From assembly GCF_040712315.1 (NCBI RefSeq), contig NC_134013.1:16527001-16591000 (forward strand): DNA of 64,000 nt. Reading direction: 5' to 3'. Under the pieces are notes generated by a model. That model saw only the letters and a list, made by a program, of their open reading frames with translations, ran no database searches and was not told the origin of the DNA. Of this stretch, positions 1 through 12,156 are shown piece by piece. Within the stretch, counting starts at the first letter, position 1; each line of letters begins with the position of its first letter. Origin of the DNA: Castanea sativa (Eukaryota; Streptophyta; Magnoliopsida; Fagales; Fagaceae). The translations under genes were made by a program, and so were the position numbers.

Positions 1-19
1 ATACTAGTAGGAGGTTGGT

Positions 20-1142
20 TTGGTTTAAAAATCTATTTTGCTTAGGATCAATTGGTTTAAAACTCTCCAGTTTGTTGAGTAGTAGTTTGTTTAGAACTCT
101 CATTTTGACATAATACATAAATTAATAAAAAAGTGATGTGCAAAATTTTAGGACCAAGGTTTATGTGGCAAAATATTAGAAGGTCAACTAATATGCAAAA
201 GTATTCAGTTTGGTTTAAAACTGGTAATAGTTGGTTTAAAACTCTTCAATTTGCTGAGTAGTAGGTAGTACTAGGTTTAAAACTCTCCTTTTGATTAGGG
301 ATGACAATTTCGCCTCACCTCGCTTAACCTGCCTCTCCTCGCTTTGCCTTGTGAGGGTTTTCCCTGTCCCGCAATGGTGGTGGGCCAAGGATAGGGCGAG
401 ATTTTAGTCTCGCACCATGGAGCGGGCCGAGGATGGATTTAGACTTTTTAAACCCACTCTGACCCTTCCTGCGTTGATAAGGGTTAAATTTTAATTTTTT
501 TCATACTCTAAAACCCTAAAACCCTACTATTTAAGCAAACATATTATTAACTTATTTTATTTTACCTAATGTGATTCTCTGGCTTTTTTTTTTTTTTTTT
601 CTCTAGCAAGGTTGGAAATAAAGTACCAATTTTAATGTTTTCTCTTGTCTTTACTAGAAACAAATTTATATTCTATTGAACCATTGATTTTGTACTATGA
701 GATTTTTGTTTTTATTGTGATATTGTTTTGTTAAACACTTGGATACTATTATTTAGTTTTTGTTAAAAATTTGTTTGATTTGATGAGATAAATTTATTTG
801 TAATTTTAAATATAATTTTATTAATGAAATAGGTTTTATTTAAAAAAAATTGTAATAGTTGTAGGCAAATCAACAAGAAGTCAAGTTTTACGGGATGGGG
901 CGAGACTTCGTGGGGCCTCAAGGGGTGGGGATGGAGTAAGAAAATTTTCCTAGTCATGCAGGGCGGGGCGGGGCAAAGAAAAGACAAGACAAAACCATGC
1001 GGGGTAAGGATAAAGACCCCATCCTTTACCTCCGCCTACCCCATTGCCATCCTTAACTTTTGACCTAATAAATAACTTAATAAAAAGTTATGTGTGAAAT
1101 TGTGGGATTAAAAATGGAAAGATATTAGAAGTTGGATTAATA
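20..1142. repeat. Imperfect tandem repeat (~190 bp unit) split by a transposon
   Basis: The segment around 104-192 reappears at 1061-1142, with shared words such as an AATAAAAA(A)GT stretch and an ATATTAGAAG stretch. The phrase GGTTTAAAACTCT recurs at about 55, 233 and 275. The second unit is interrupted by the hAT-like element at 296-1056. No coding potential is seen. Confidence 0.6.
296..1056. mobile_element. hAT-like non-autonomous element (MITE)
   Basis: The left end reads TAGGGATGACAAT and the right end is its near reverse complement (ATTGCCATCCTTA). The 8-bp flanks CTTTTGAT (288-295) and CTTTTGAC (1057-1064) form a target-site duplication with one mismatch. An 8-bp duplication with this terminus type fits the hAT superfamily. 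The interior is G-rich/C-rich near the ends and codes for nothing recognisable. Confidence 0.7.
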
Positions 1143-1377
1143 CCAACTTAACCAATTGTAAGAAAAAAAAAATTGTGTCCAAAATTGCTCTTATTTCAAA
1201 CCACACACAGCACAAAAGGCCCCAATTGACTGGAATGGAAAAATGTGTGGAGCGAAGTGGGCGTTAGCATTCATCAATTACATAGTTGTGCCACTTATAA
1301 CCCTGACCATCACACCCTACGTCTGGAACATTGTTGGGCTTAGTTGGAATAAGGTGGGCTGGGATTTGGAACCCACC

Positions 1378-3988
1378 ATGCAAAGCTCCTCAGTATTCTT
1401 AACTGCCAAGCCTCCTGGTGCTGCCTGGGCTCCCCTTCGCGTGAACTCGCTGTACACAAGTCGACCACCGACTCCGACCACCACCAACAACGATCCCAGT
1501 TCAATGGCGGCAGCTGGTCCTAAGTGGGCTCAGAAAACCATAACTCTTCCTCCCCAGAGAAGGGGTTGTCATCTCATCACTCCTAAGGTACCAAAATCAC
1601 CAATTCCATTTCCAAACCCTAGAGACCACATCAACTCCTTGTTATTGGTTGGACTAGATTAATGTTTTATTGTCTTTGAATAACATATTATGATATGTTT
1701 GAATTGTTTAGAACTTGACTCTTGCTGTATTATATGAACTTAGTTTATAGTTAGCCTTGAGCTTTTTATTAATGTGTGGATTTGAAATGATTAGGTGTAA
1801 GGTGTCATCAAAACCCATATTAGCACAAGTATTTTTGTTTGAGCTATGCAGAACTCAACTCATCATGTATTGTTAAATTTATATCTAGCTATTAATACCA
1901 GCAATTGCTCTTTAAATCCCTTGTTTCTATTCTAAATCTTCGAATCCCGACACAACCTATAGGAATCAAACATGCTTGTCACCACCTTAATCCTAGCTGA
2001 ATCGAACAATTTTCATCGGCTCACTATTTGTTTACTTGTGTATGCATAGAAAGGCAACTTCACTGGTAGATGTTATGGCAATTGTGAACTCATTCTAGCT
2101 TTTCAAGTGAGAATGGGTTCTGGTCTTGAATTTTTTTTGACAAATAGGTTCTGGTCTTGAATTTATTCTAGAAAGTATCTTCAATTCTGAATTTGATAAT
2201 CTCTATAGAAGTATGGTTGTTTTATGTTCACTTCCCACAATATCTTAATGACCATATTTTATATTACTTACATTATTGATAAGAATTGTTTCTAAAATAT
2301 CAGATTGTGAAGGAAATTGGGCAAGATCTGTCAGAATTCAAGTGTGGCCTTGCTCATCTCTTCTGTGAGTGATATGTTATCAGTCAAGTAATTTTACCTT
2401 CACGTTCATTGTGGTATGTTTGACGGAATTTCATCTTTTATTTTAAACATTTTAGTGCAGCACACAAGTGCTTCTCTTACTATCAATGAGAACTATGACT
2501 CTGATGTCCGGGAAGATACTGAGACATTCCTCAACAGGATAGTTCCAGAGGTTTGTTTGCCTTCTTTATCATGTGGTAACTAGTAGTCTATAATCTATAT
2601 CATCTGACAAAAAATCTTAAGTGGTTTTTGGATATCTATTTTCAGGGACGGTCTGCTCCTTGGAAGCATACAATGGAAGGTAAATATGTATTCTTTTTAA
2701 CTTGAATTAGGCTAGGTATTGATTTCCAATTCTATATATGCTCTGTATTTTCTCAATTTTCCTACACACTAGTCTTGGTTCTTAGTTGTGTAACTTTTGC
2801 AGGCCCAGATGACATGCCAGCACATATCAAATCTTCAATGTTTGGTTGCACACTCACGTACAATGGTCTTATACTTGTAGTTAGGACTGTGTATTTACTC
2901 TGAGTTATATCATCTATTTTCCAATTAACCGGTCTTCATTCTTGTACAGGGTCCCAATTACAAATGGACAGCTTAACATGGGAACCTGGCAGGTATATGA
3001 CAGCATTTTTAATTTTCAAAATTCTCTAAAAATATTTAATGATCGCAGCATTTTTAATTTTCAAAATTTTCTAAAAATATTTAGTGATCAGAAGATCATT
3101 TTCATATGGATTTTTTCCATGATTAATCTACGTGTTTCAGAAAATTAGTTACTCTAGGACAATAGCAATTGGATTTGTATGTGGTAAATACTAATGTGTC
3201 GTGGACATATTAAAAAATAAAAAATAAAATAAAAAAAATAATAATAATGTGTCCTGGTTGGGGAAGCAGTTCCTATCCTCTTTTCTTTTGGCTATTGATA
3301 AAGATGTTTAGAAAGAGAATAGCATAGTGATGCATGTCATTCTCTTTTACAAGCCAGTTAAAATCCTATTGATCTAGGTAAACTCCTATAACTGTAATAC
3401 TTAGTATAAGATGCACATGAAACTGAAAATATGTCCTTTAAGATACATCAAAGATATTTATCAACAAAAAAAGACACATCAAGATAGGTGGTTCTAACAG
3501 AAATGGCAGAGGCATTTTCTGGACTTATTTGTCTGGGGCTTAACATCATCAAATGTAAGAATTTGGTTTTGTAATTCATTAAAGATGATGAAAATGTTGG
3601 CGAAGATAAAACGACACAACACTGCAGATCATGCAAATGGTCTTTGGGCCACATGGCAAATCTCTCTGCCCCTCCCCCCACCCCCCCCCCCTTTTTATTT
3701 TCCTATCTTTACCAGGTAAACAAGAGGTGTAGGTGAGATCATGTTTCATTCCCGCATATGCTTTACATAAATCAATTATAGCACACGTGCTTTAGGTGAT
3801 ACAGGTCACATCTAAATTGTCTCTAGTGATTAGTTGTATAAGCCGTTTGACCTTTGCCCGCCTGGTAATTACTATATCAGAATGTGTTATAAGTTCCTTC
3901 TGCCGTTATGCCTCAGGGGATATGGCTGTGTGAGCACCGTGACCAAGCTACTCCTCGCAAAGTTGTGGTTACCCTCAATGGAATATGA
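1378..3988 (+). CDS. YjbQ/UPF0047 family protein (secondary thiamine-phosphate synthase type), 7 exons
   Basis: Exons: 1378-1587, 2304-2364, 2456-2550, 2646-2679, 2803-2857, 2950-2992, 3917-3988, all with GT/AG borders and phases that keep one frame of 189 codons. The conserved YjbQ fold starts near residue 49 (KWAQKTITL). Family hallmarks follow in order: AHLFLQHTSAS (residues 87-97), NEN (101-103), PDDMPAHIKSSM (135-146), NGQLNMGTWQGIWLCEHRD (157-175). Bacterial YjbQ has thiamine-phosphate synthase activity; the role in plants is inferred. Residues 1-48 are rich in Ser, Thr, Ala and Pro with few acids and look like an organelle transit peptide, so the ATG at 1378 (context ACCATGC) is preferred. 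An in-frame ATG at 1243 would add a hydrophobic stretch, and one at 1504 would start just before the domain. Two decayed paralogs sit near 54.2-56.5 and 60.1-60.5 kb. Confidence 0.88.
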
Positions 3989-4129
3989 GGTTCAAAAATT
4001 TCGAAGATATCTGTTTCATTTCTCATCTGTGTATGTAAGCAATAATATACTTTTTTTTTAGTATTTCCATGACTTGATGTGCTAGTAATGAAATGTCAGT
4101 GTTGTGCTGCATTGTCACTTGGTTTTAAA

Positions 4130-4310
4130 AGGCTAAAGCTTTGTGAAGATGCATCTAAGAGTTCAGGCAATTATGAAAAATTTAGATTCATTAGTTTGAT
4201 CAACTCATGATAATGCCAACCGGTGCTCAAGGAAGTTCAAAATTATCAAGGACAATATCAATAGATTAATTTTAAACAGATTAATGAAGCAATATGTATT
4301 GCCAGTGAAG
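4130..4310. repeat. YjbQ 3'-flank block shared with the duplicated units
   Basis: This stretch downstream of the YjbQ stop (words such as ATTCATTAGTTTGATCAA and AATTATCAAGGACAAT) recurs diverged at about 50850-51000 and 56780-56990, each time on the 3' side of a CML gene. It marks the edge of the duplicated YjbQ-CML block. Confidence 0.65.
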
Positions 4311-4323
4311 TTGGTATTCTACC

Positions 4324-4894
4324 TAGGGGTGGCAAAATTTGACACGACCCGCGAACCCGACACGACACGACACGAAATTAGCAGGTTATAGGTTGAGGCT
4401 TAACGGGTTCGTGTCATATTCGGGTTGACACGACTAACCCGTTTAATAAATGGGTTGGGTTAGTGTTGAACCCATAGAACCCGTCTGACCCGTTTAATTA
4501 AATGATATTTTACCAATATACCCTTCAAACTCTAGGTATATAAACTTATTAGTTGTTGTGATTTATTTTCTTTGACAAATTGTGATTGATTATTTGTGAT
4601 ATTGGGATATGCTTTAATTTTGAATGATTATTTGTGATGCAGTTACTTGTTAGTTCTGAATTTTATATTAAAAATATTTATTTGTTTGTTTTTTCATTAA
4701 TTTTTATTTTTTATTTTGATAAAATCTGATAAACAGGTCGACACGACTGACCCGTTTAATAAATGAGTCGTGTTAGGGTTGAGGAATCTTGATCCGTTTA
4801 ATAAACATGTCGAGTTAGTGTTGACTAATGTAGTCGAATACTCATGACTTGACACGACACGAACCCGACATGCGAACACGAATTGCCACCCCTA
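4324..4894. mobile_element. hAT-like non-autonomous element (571 bp)
   Basis: The termini are perfect inverted repeats TAGGGGTGGCAA ... TTGCCACCCCTA. They are flanked by a perfect 8-bp duplication ATTCTACC (4316-4323 and 4895-4902). Subterminal regions are full of GACACGA/TCGTGTC words in both orientations. There is no transposase. Terminus and duplication length fit hAT; it resembles the element at 296-1056. Confidence 0.85.
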
Positions 4895-4902
4895 ATTCTA
4901 CC

Positions 4903-5779
4903 TAGTTTTTTTTTTTCTATTATCAGTTGCCCTTGTCGAATCAGGTGATGTCAAATAGATTGCAAGCCTTCAACATCTACTGTGCCCTTTGGGACACTCG
5001 TTAACAAAAGCTAATAATAACAGTTAGATCTTTAACCGCAGGAAGTAGTTGGGATGTTGTCAAACTTTATCACATCCCTACCACCAGATAACCAAATGCA
5101 TATAATTCAAGAATCCGATCTAATCTCCCTAAGAGTGCAACTAACGGAACCGAGAGCTTCTTCATAGAAACTTTGACCTCTATACAACTAACCTCATACA
5201 ACAAATTCACATCTCTTCATCTTCAATTGAAGATTAGCATTGTTTGCCCAACAAAAGTGGAATTTTTCTACCAAATTGGCTGGCTTAGTCGACCAAGAAT
5301 TTAGAATTTGTGATTGGCCTTTTAAACCCTATTGAATGGAAAAAAGCTATAGATCCTAAAACTTAATGAACGACTCATTTTTATTTTTTGGAGAATTGCT
5401 TGGGATATGATGCCCCCTAGGGCTCATCAATATATATATATATATATATAGGCCACACAGAGCTCACTTAACAAATCTCAATAGTATACTTCTGTGACAA
5501 ACTTCTGGGCTAAACACAAAAACAAGAAGAAGCAGATAACTGGGATGCAAGGTTAATCTGAACAAATAATCGCAGAATAACAAATAGATAGATTAGAAAG
5601 GAGGCTCAGCCTACTATTCATAAATGTACCAAAGAACATGTAGAGATAATGAAAGATGGTGAAAAAGTAACAGATGAAGAAATAAATAAATGGGAACGGA
5701 AGAGTTATCATGAAATAGATGTAAAACAGTATATGGGGTATGGGAGATATATCCATGAAAATAATTCAAAATAATATAG
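4903..5779. other. Intergenic, no gene seen
   Basis: AT-rich sequence without a supported gene. It contains a TA microsatellite at 5431-5450. The block before it separates YjbQ from the viral relic that starts near 5.8 kb. Confidence 0.5.
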
Positions 5780-6144
5780 TGCTTAAAGTAATTTGGATAA
5801 TTATGGCGTCACTACCGCCAACTTGATTGAATGATAAAATGTAACTTACAAATTCAACCGGACCAACTTGGCTTTGATCCCAAAAGGGGGTAAGTTACAT
5901 AGTAAGGCCGACTGAGGCCATATGCGGAAAATAAAGATAAAGGCCGAATGAGGCCATGGGGTTACAATTGTGATAACCGGCTAAGGTATTACAAAAGTAA
6001 AGGGATGTCATCTGATTACAAGTATTGGGTTGTAAAGAGGAGGCAAAGCTGAGATGTTTTGGAACTCTTCCTAAAACTGGACCTCTGAGGTATTCTAGAG
6101 TTTCTCCTAGAATTAAGCCTGCTTCAGAATGGAGTCTTGGCTGC

Positions 6145-6152
6145 CTTATATA
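6145..6152 (-). promoter_or_regulatory. TATA box of pararetroviral-type promoter, relic 1
   Basis: The minus strand reads TCTATATAAGG here. It lies upstream (on that strand) of a long non-coding leader-like stretch and downstream of sequence with repeated TACTGTTCA words, which may be enhancer elements. It is called as promoter from its position after the relic's coding part; activity is unknown. Confidence 0.45.
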
Positions 6153-6499
6153 GACTGAAGGGAGCCTTGGAGTCTTCTAAAGATTGCTAGAATCACGGAG
6201 GGTGAATTGCTTTAACTGAGGTGAAAACCTTTTTTACCGAAAGCAAACAGTGCTTCTGAATGATTGTGTCTATGAACAGTAACTGTTACTGTTCATGAAT
6301 AGTGACTTGTCTCCTTACTTTTCCGGAGTACTGTTCATTTGAAGTGGCTGATACTGTTGGATGAATGGTAATCTATCAGGGAATCTGCTGGAATGTGGGT
6401 ACTGTTCTTATCAGTGACTAGTGCTGATTTGAATAGTAACCAGATTGGAATCTTATCCTAAGTAGTGATTAGTGCTAGTCAGGATGACCCGATTTCTAG

Positions 6500-7145
6500 A
6501 CTTTAGGAACGGTGTTCCTAAAGGTCTGGTTGAGCTACATTGGGATACAGGTCTATCTTTAAGAAAGATAGGTGACTGCGTAAGGGTTGGTGTAGATCTA
6601 TTGGGGATCTAAACCGAGATTCATCCAGAGGTGTTCTACACTCATAATCTCGAGGAGTGCTAAGCCTAGATCTGTCAAAACTTAATCTAACCGTACCATC
6701 AACTAGTTGTAGGACAAAATCTAGATCTGGATTCTGAGCTGGGTTTTGGATCTGTAGAGTATGGTTCTCATTCCCTAAAGTCCAATTGGTGGGGAATGTG
6801 ACCTCTATCCATTTCAGAATTCTTGGAACCTAAATCTTGGCACTAGGGTCAGTGGTTTGGATGAGGGTCGTCTCACCATTTTTTCTCTTGTCAAGTGCTC
6901 CGACATTCATGTTTGTTCTCATGCACTTGTAGTAAACTCTGTATATCAAGGCAATTTGACTAGTTCTCTGCGTCATGAGGGTTCCATGGGTCTTGATATT
7001 GAGTGTGAGGGCTTTGATGATATTGTCATCATGGATATGGACAGCAAAATCAAGGAAACAGTCAAAATGAACTGGTCCGTTGCTAAGGCTGGTTTCTATG
7101 GTTAGCTGCTCGTAAATCCTAGATGTGATGTTGCTAGGTTTTCCT
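6500..7145 (-). pseudogene. Movement-protein-like domain of caulimovirid relic 1, broken
   Basis: An open stretch reads down from about 7145 to 6830, then past an in-frame stop into further related coding sequence to about 6500. Segments such as GPVHFDCF and SQIALIYRVYYKCMRTN are of the type found in movement proteins (30K superfamily) of plant pararetroviral polyproteins. This is recognised from family memory and not tested by search. It is joined in frame to coat-protein-side sequence near 7145, an unusual order. Confidence 0.5.
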
Positions 7146-8508
7146 ATGAAGTGTTTCATGATCATATAGATCAGAGTGTTGACTCCATCAGGGATTCCTC
7201 TTTCAACATTGTCAAAGATGGGGGTTCCTTCCTCATCCTTCTGAACTGCATGTTTGATGTCTTCTTTAGACATGTCAGTTAGGCAGTTGTTCCACCATTA
7301 TAGGAATTTTCCTGTGAATCCTAAAACCATCATTTCTATGACTTCCTTGTGAGGACGGCCTTCGTCCAAGTAGTTATTGGCTACCATAGTCATATGTTGG
7401 ATTTTGTTCAGGACTTCTTGTTTTGATAAACCATCTATGTTTCATTCATAGAGTCTACCAGAAGATACAGAGAACTGGTTGCTAACATTTCTTTCCTCGA
7501 ACTGGAGATCAGGGGGTGTTGGTCTAGGGTACCAATTCTTGGTTAGACTGGTTGGATTTATATTGGGATAGTAAAGTCGTTTTACTTGTAAATCTTGAAA
7601 CTAGTTTTCTAGTTGTTCAATTTCCTTGTTAGACTCTTGGGAGGCTTGACTAGAACTACTAGAGGCTGCTTGGATATCTAAAACCTTAAACTGGGGATTT
7701 TGACTAGTTGAAATTGATGAAGGGGTGACTGGTTCCTTCTACACTAATTCTTCTAGTTTCTGGGTGACTATCTCTAAGGTTGTTTTTTCCTTAGGGTAAC
7801 TGAGGCTGGTGTGCCTAGTTGTGGGTAGCTTAACTAGAGGCTTTTCTAGGGTTTGGATAGGCTTACTAGGGCTTCCTAGCTGAAGGATGACCTTGTTCTC
7901 AATCCTATCTTCTATCCTATCAAGCTGTTTACCTATAACATCTAAACACTAGTTGGTATAGTTGTTTTGCTCTATCACTTTCTTGACTAGTTTTTCCTCA
8001 GTTGTGGGAACCTTGAAAGGAGAGGCAACTATCTCACTTTTGCAGTGTTTAAAGGTTATGGCTTCTAGGGGTGGATGGCTAGACCAAACAACTTCCTTAG
8101 TTGCATCGGGTCCTTCTATGGTCCAAGCTTTGGTGAGAACACAAAACTGTTTGTATTGGCCAAAGTACCTTTCAAAGTATATGAAAAAGGGTACATTACA
8201 GGATATTTCCTTCATGAATGCCTTCCATTTTTCTAATACCTTTACCTTTTGCTCTCTGGTGTAGTTGGCTCTATAGGCTGCTCTTTTGAGTCTGTTCTCC
8301 TCAGAATCAAATTCCTTTCCTAATTCTTCTAGGTTAGGAACGAAGTTTCTGGTCATAACCATGAGCTGGTGATCTATGGGAGGGCTCTGGGGTTTTTGCT
8401 GAAATGGTTGTTCCATATCAGTCCCAAATGGGGACGGAGGGGATTGCTCTCGGTCGTCTTCCTTATTGACAACTGAGTCTTGTTTGGCTGTGTAGCAAGT
8501 TGTGCTAA

Positions 8509-8512
<4 letters not shown>
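7146..8512 (-). pseudogene. Coat-protein/gag-side polyprotein segment of caulimovirid relic 1, broken
   Basis: The frame runs from the TA repeat at about 8512 to a stop near 7950, then continues with several stops to about 7146. Visible parts are a charged helical region (LEKWKAFMKE), a EQNNYTN segment followed by a coiled-coil-like stretch, a tryptophan-pair gag-like segment (GFTGKFL..WW) and SNITSRIYEQL. These resemble coat-protein-side regions of plant pararetroviral polyproteins. The apparent N-terminus of the open frame is translated microsatellite (IYIYIY) and not real. Confidence 0.5.

Positions 8513-8552
<40 letters not shown>
8513..8552. repeat. TA microsatellite
   Basis: Twenty uninterrupted TA units lie directly at the 5' (minus-strand) edge of viral relic 1. 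Confidence 0.95.
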
Positions 8553-8558
<6 letters not shown>

Positions 8559-8599
8559 GACCTCATGTGGAAGTGCATGAGCTCCTGCCATGTGGCGCT

Positions 8600-10360
8600 T
8601 TAATTTTGCATTTAGGTTTTTTTAATTTCTTTTATTAAGCTTTTTTTTTTTACTTGTTACCCAGTAGATAATAATAACTTATTTTTACTGTTACATAAAA
8701 TATGGGCTATTATTGATAATTACTCTAAAGAATGGATTACCTTTTAACAATAGACCAAACCTGATCAAAAGTCCAGTCCTATTTATTACCTTACATATTA
8801 TGACCTAAGCTTGACCCTCCCCACGTGTAGGTGAAAGGCTTTGCATGTTGTATAATATATTCTTTTATATATTCGCATCTCCTTAGGCCTCAAAAAGTTA
8901 TGCTTCTATAACTTCTCTCATAATAATTACATTTCATTTCAAGAAGTTATGATCATTTTCAAAATTTCATGTTCCTCTTAAATAATTTAGTTATTTATTT
9001 ATTTATTGTTGAATCCCAAAATATTATGTTCGTTTGAAGTATTTAGTTTAGCTCTCTAAAAACTATTTATAATTCGATAAAAAAAAAACATAATATTTTG
9101 TTGTTCAAAATATTAATTTGTTGTTCAATCCCAAAATATTATGTTCGTCTGAAGTATTTAGTTTAGCTATCTCTAAAAATTGTTTGTAACTCAATAAGAA
9201 AGGAAATTAAAAAATAATAATTGTTGACACGGGAAAAAATTGATTTGTTTGTTGAATTCCAAAATATTATATTCATTTGAAGTATTTAGTTTATAATTCA
9301 AAAAAAAAAACTGTTGTTAATCCAAAGAAAAGAAAAACATAATAAAAAAAAAAAACAAAACAAAGGAAGTATTTTTCAAATGCCTTTTCCAAAGAAGGCA
9401 TATAATCATGTACAAGAAAAAGATTGCATAGATGTATTACGCAAACATAAAGTTGTCAAAGAAATTTAGAGGTGGAAGTCATAGGAGTAAAAAGCCTAAT
9501 GACATAGTAATGATTCATGATACTGATAGTTGTAACAGAGCAAGACTTAATAGGCGAATGGTACTAAACCTTAACCATACTTGGGAAAGTAGTTCAAATG
9601 ATAAATGTTTATGGTGATCAACCCCTTCACTTATAAATATTTTTTCCTCACTTGGTTGTTGGGTTTAATGGTGATGTTTTTTTTTCTTTTTGCTTAACTA
9701 ATGGTGATGTTGCTACTACAACTACTATGCAAGAATTTGGGAGACATCTTGCCAACAAATGTCAGTGCCTTGGATGAGCATACAACTGAGCTTACAAGTA
9801 ATAATTTAATAATTGCTCATGATTGTACTGATTCAACAATTAGCTTAGTTAGAGTATCTATATGTATGGATGTGACATGCCTAAACGTGTATTAAATCTT
9901 CGCTTAGGCTAAAGTATAGTCACCCTTGATGTACTCATAAAACATGATAGTGATTAAAAAGAAATATTTTCTTTGACAAAGGTTTGATCAAAATAAATTC
10001 TTAAAATTACTCGTGTCTTTCTTTTTGGTGTTTTGTCAAAGTTACATTAATACTTAATGGTTTTTGCAAACTCAACAAAATGACTAGGATTCGCAATTTT
10101 GAAGCCCTTTCAACTATTTGACTTTCTTTTTTTTTTTTCCAACATGCATATCAATATATGATAGACATAAGAGCATTGATTGAATTTATTTTACTTTTGA
10201 AAATATGTTGCAACGTTTCATATTCGCTTTTTTATTTATTTTAACCATGTAAGTAAATAACCAATAAAGGAGGAGCTTATGTTGCATGGTTATAAAGATA
10301 ATTTGCTATATGATATTTTAAAATAAATTTATATAGTGCCCGTGCATCACATGGTACATC
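8600..10360. other. AT-rich intergenic with ~120-bp imperfect tandem repeat
   Basis: Three diverged units start near 9007, 9124 and 9252. Each contains CCAAAATATTAT.TTC followed by GAAGTATTTAGTTTA. Small open frames (for example 9432-9617 and 9701-9895) have no recognisable similarity and are not called as genes. Confidence 0.55.
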
Positions 10361-10369
10361 AACTGGTTG

Positions 10370-11140
10370 TATCCAAATTAAGCTACCCCAGTTGCCAGCA
10401 TCATTCCGAATCTCTGGTAGATATTTTATTTGAATGCCCTTTTGTCACGATTGTATGGAGACATACCAAGTTCCCCGCTCACCTCACATCTCTTCCTAAC
10501 AAAGTCATTATCTAATTGGATTCGCTACATCCTTGACCCAACAAAGATCCTTTGTTTAAACAGAACAGAGGCAAAGCCTCTCACCCGATTATCATATCTT
10601 GCATGTGACTGAATTTGGCAGCACAAAACCAAGCTCATTTTTACAATATTTTCATAATCCGCCCCATCAACTTAGAAATTGAAATCAATAAAGCATTCAA
10701 TTCCCGTGCTGAAGCTTGGGCATCCACCATCCCTAAACAGCCTTCTACATAGTATGCCCAAGCTAAACAGCCTTCTACATGGTATATTGAGGCAAGGAAA
10801 GATCTTAGCTGGTCGAAATTCAACTTTGATGCCTCTGTTACCAATACAGGATCTCTCCTTGCCTCAATATGCTAAGATTTTCAAGGCTCTATTTTATTTG
10901 TTAATATTGAAATGGTTTCCTCTTGCACTCTTACGTGTGCGGAAGCAAAAGCTGCACTTCTTTGCAATCTCTTTTGCCATCAATTGCAAAATTTTCCAAT
11001 TTGAAGGAGTCGCCCAAAATAATTATCGACTCTATAAATCCTGACTTGCAACTCAAATGGAATTCCAATCTATTGTAAAAGATATTAGAGCTTATGTGTA
11101 ACTTCACTGTTATCTCCTTCTCCTTTTGTCCCAAGTCTCT
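10370..11140 (+). pseudogene. LINE-like retroelement 3' relic (zinc-binding RT tail + RNase H-like domain)
   Basis: Translating the plus strand across several stops and shifts gives HHSESLVDILFECPF..IVWR near 10400-10460, the zf-RVT type segment that follows LINE reverse transcriptases. Further on comes KFNFDASV (about 10818) then TCAEAKAALLCNLFCHQL (about 10930-10990), which is typical of plant RVT_3 RNase H-like domains. Frames are broken and no start or poly-A tail was identified. A decayed RNase H-like host gene is an alternative. Confidence 0.6.
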
Positions 11141-12120
11141 TAATTGTTTAATCCATAATTTGGCCTATTAGACTCCTTTTATAAGACTAGGGAATCCCAA
11201 CCCATCTAATGACAGGAATGCAAAAGGCAATAGCAAAAACTCAATGACTATTATTCAGCAAAAAAAACAAAAGACTCAATGACTATTAACTCTGCCCCAG
11301 TCAAGATTTCAGCGTGAAATGTAAAAGCAAATGAGAAGGAGTTTGAGCCTTTGAGGGAGGACAATGGAGGGAGATGCATTGCTCGTCCCTTGAATAATAC
11401 GAACAAAAGGTTTTGCGAAATCTTTCCAACGGACTTTTGGCTACAGGTCTTTCGTACTTCTTTCTTTTTATGTGGATTGCAGATGTTTAACTGTTAATGA
11501 ACCATGCGTCATTAAAGTTTCATTCAATAATGTACGGTCTCATGCCTCATTTTAAGCTTACAATTGTTGTGACTAAAATTAGTAAAGAATACCAAATTGT
11601 CAACGTACCCCCAAGCGAATCAAATCATTACATGGTTCACTTTTGTTTTGATTTTATTTTTTTATTTGCACCATATCTCCCCTTTTGGGTCTTTGCTGAT
11701 GCAGGGTAGGTTCTTTCTCCATTTTTTGCCTTTTCTTAATAAAACTAATCATTATTTATCCAATACAAAAAAGAAAGTAGTTTTGATGTTGTTACTCTAT
11801 TATATAAGTATTTCCAACTTCCTTTTTGGCGGAACTAAACATAGATTAATTTTGGAATTCACGAGTGAAAATTATTTTCTCTTGCCTTCATGCTCTAGAA
11901 CAAGAAAGGTTTCCCCCTACCCTCCGCTACTTCTGCTCTAAAAGTTTTACTAAATAATAAAGGGGAGAAAAGGGGGAGGAGGAAAGTCAAAAGTGTAATT
12001 CGTACTAAAATATTATAGAAAATAAGCTATTTATTCTCCAAGATTATGGGAAATTACTTACTTTACAAATGTGTAACAAACAGATTACAGTAGGAACAAA
12101 AACCATTCATTGAAGGAAAC
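11141..12120. other. Intergenic, 3' side of CML1
   Basis: No gene is seen. The stretch near 11808-11850 (CCAACTTCCTTTTTGGCGG) matches the 3' flanks of the other CML copies, so the duplicated block reaches at least this far. Confidence 0.5.
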
Positions 12121-12156
12121 AGACAAACATTCTCAGTAAACAGCAATTAATAAGAC

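Larger units (their letters stand above)
5780..8512 (-). mobile_element. Endogenous caulimovirid (pararetrovirus) relic 1
   Basis: On the minus strand this region carries, in order, a coat-protein-side segment (8512 down to about 7150), a movement-protein-like segment (about 7145 to 6500), an untranslated stretch and a TATA box near 6150 followed by leader-like sequence. No LTRs are seen, as expected for Caulimoviridae. Several stops and frame changes make it non-functional. Protease, reverse transcriptase and RNase H are absent, so it is a deletion derivative. The outer borders are approximate. Confidence 0.6.

Noticed and set aside
1243..1377. Upstream in-frame ATG extending the YjbQ protein by 45 residues
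   Set aside because: The extension is hydrophobic and unlike a transit peptide, whereas the stretch after the ATG at 1378 looks like one. Transcript data could change this.
9432..9895. Two 60-65-codon plus-strand frames
   Set aside because: Short, AT-rich surroundings, no domain, no splice-compatible extension found.
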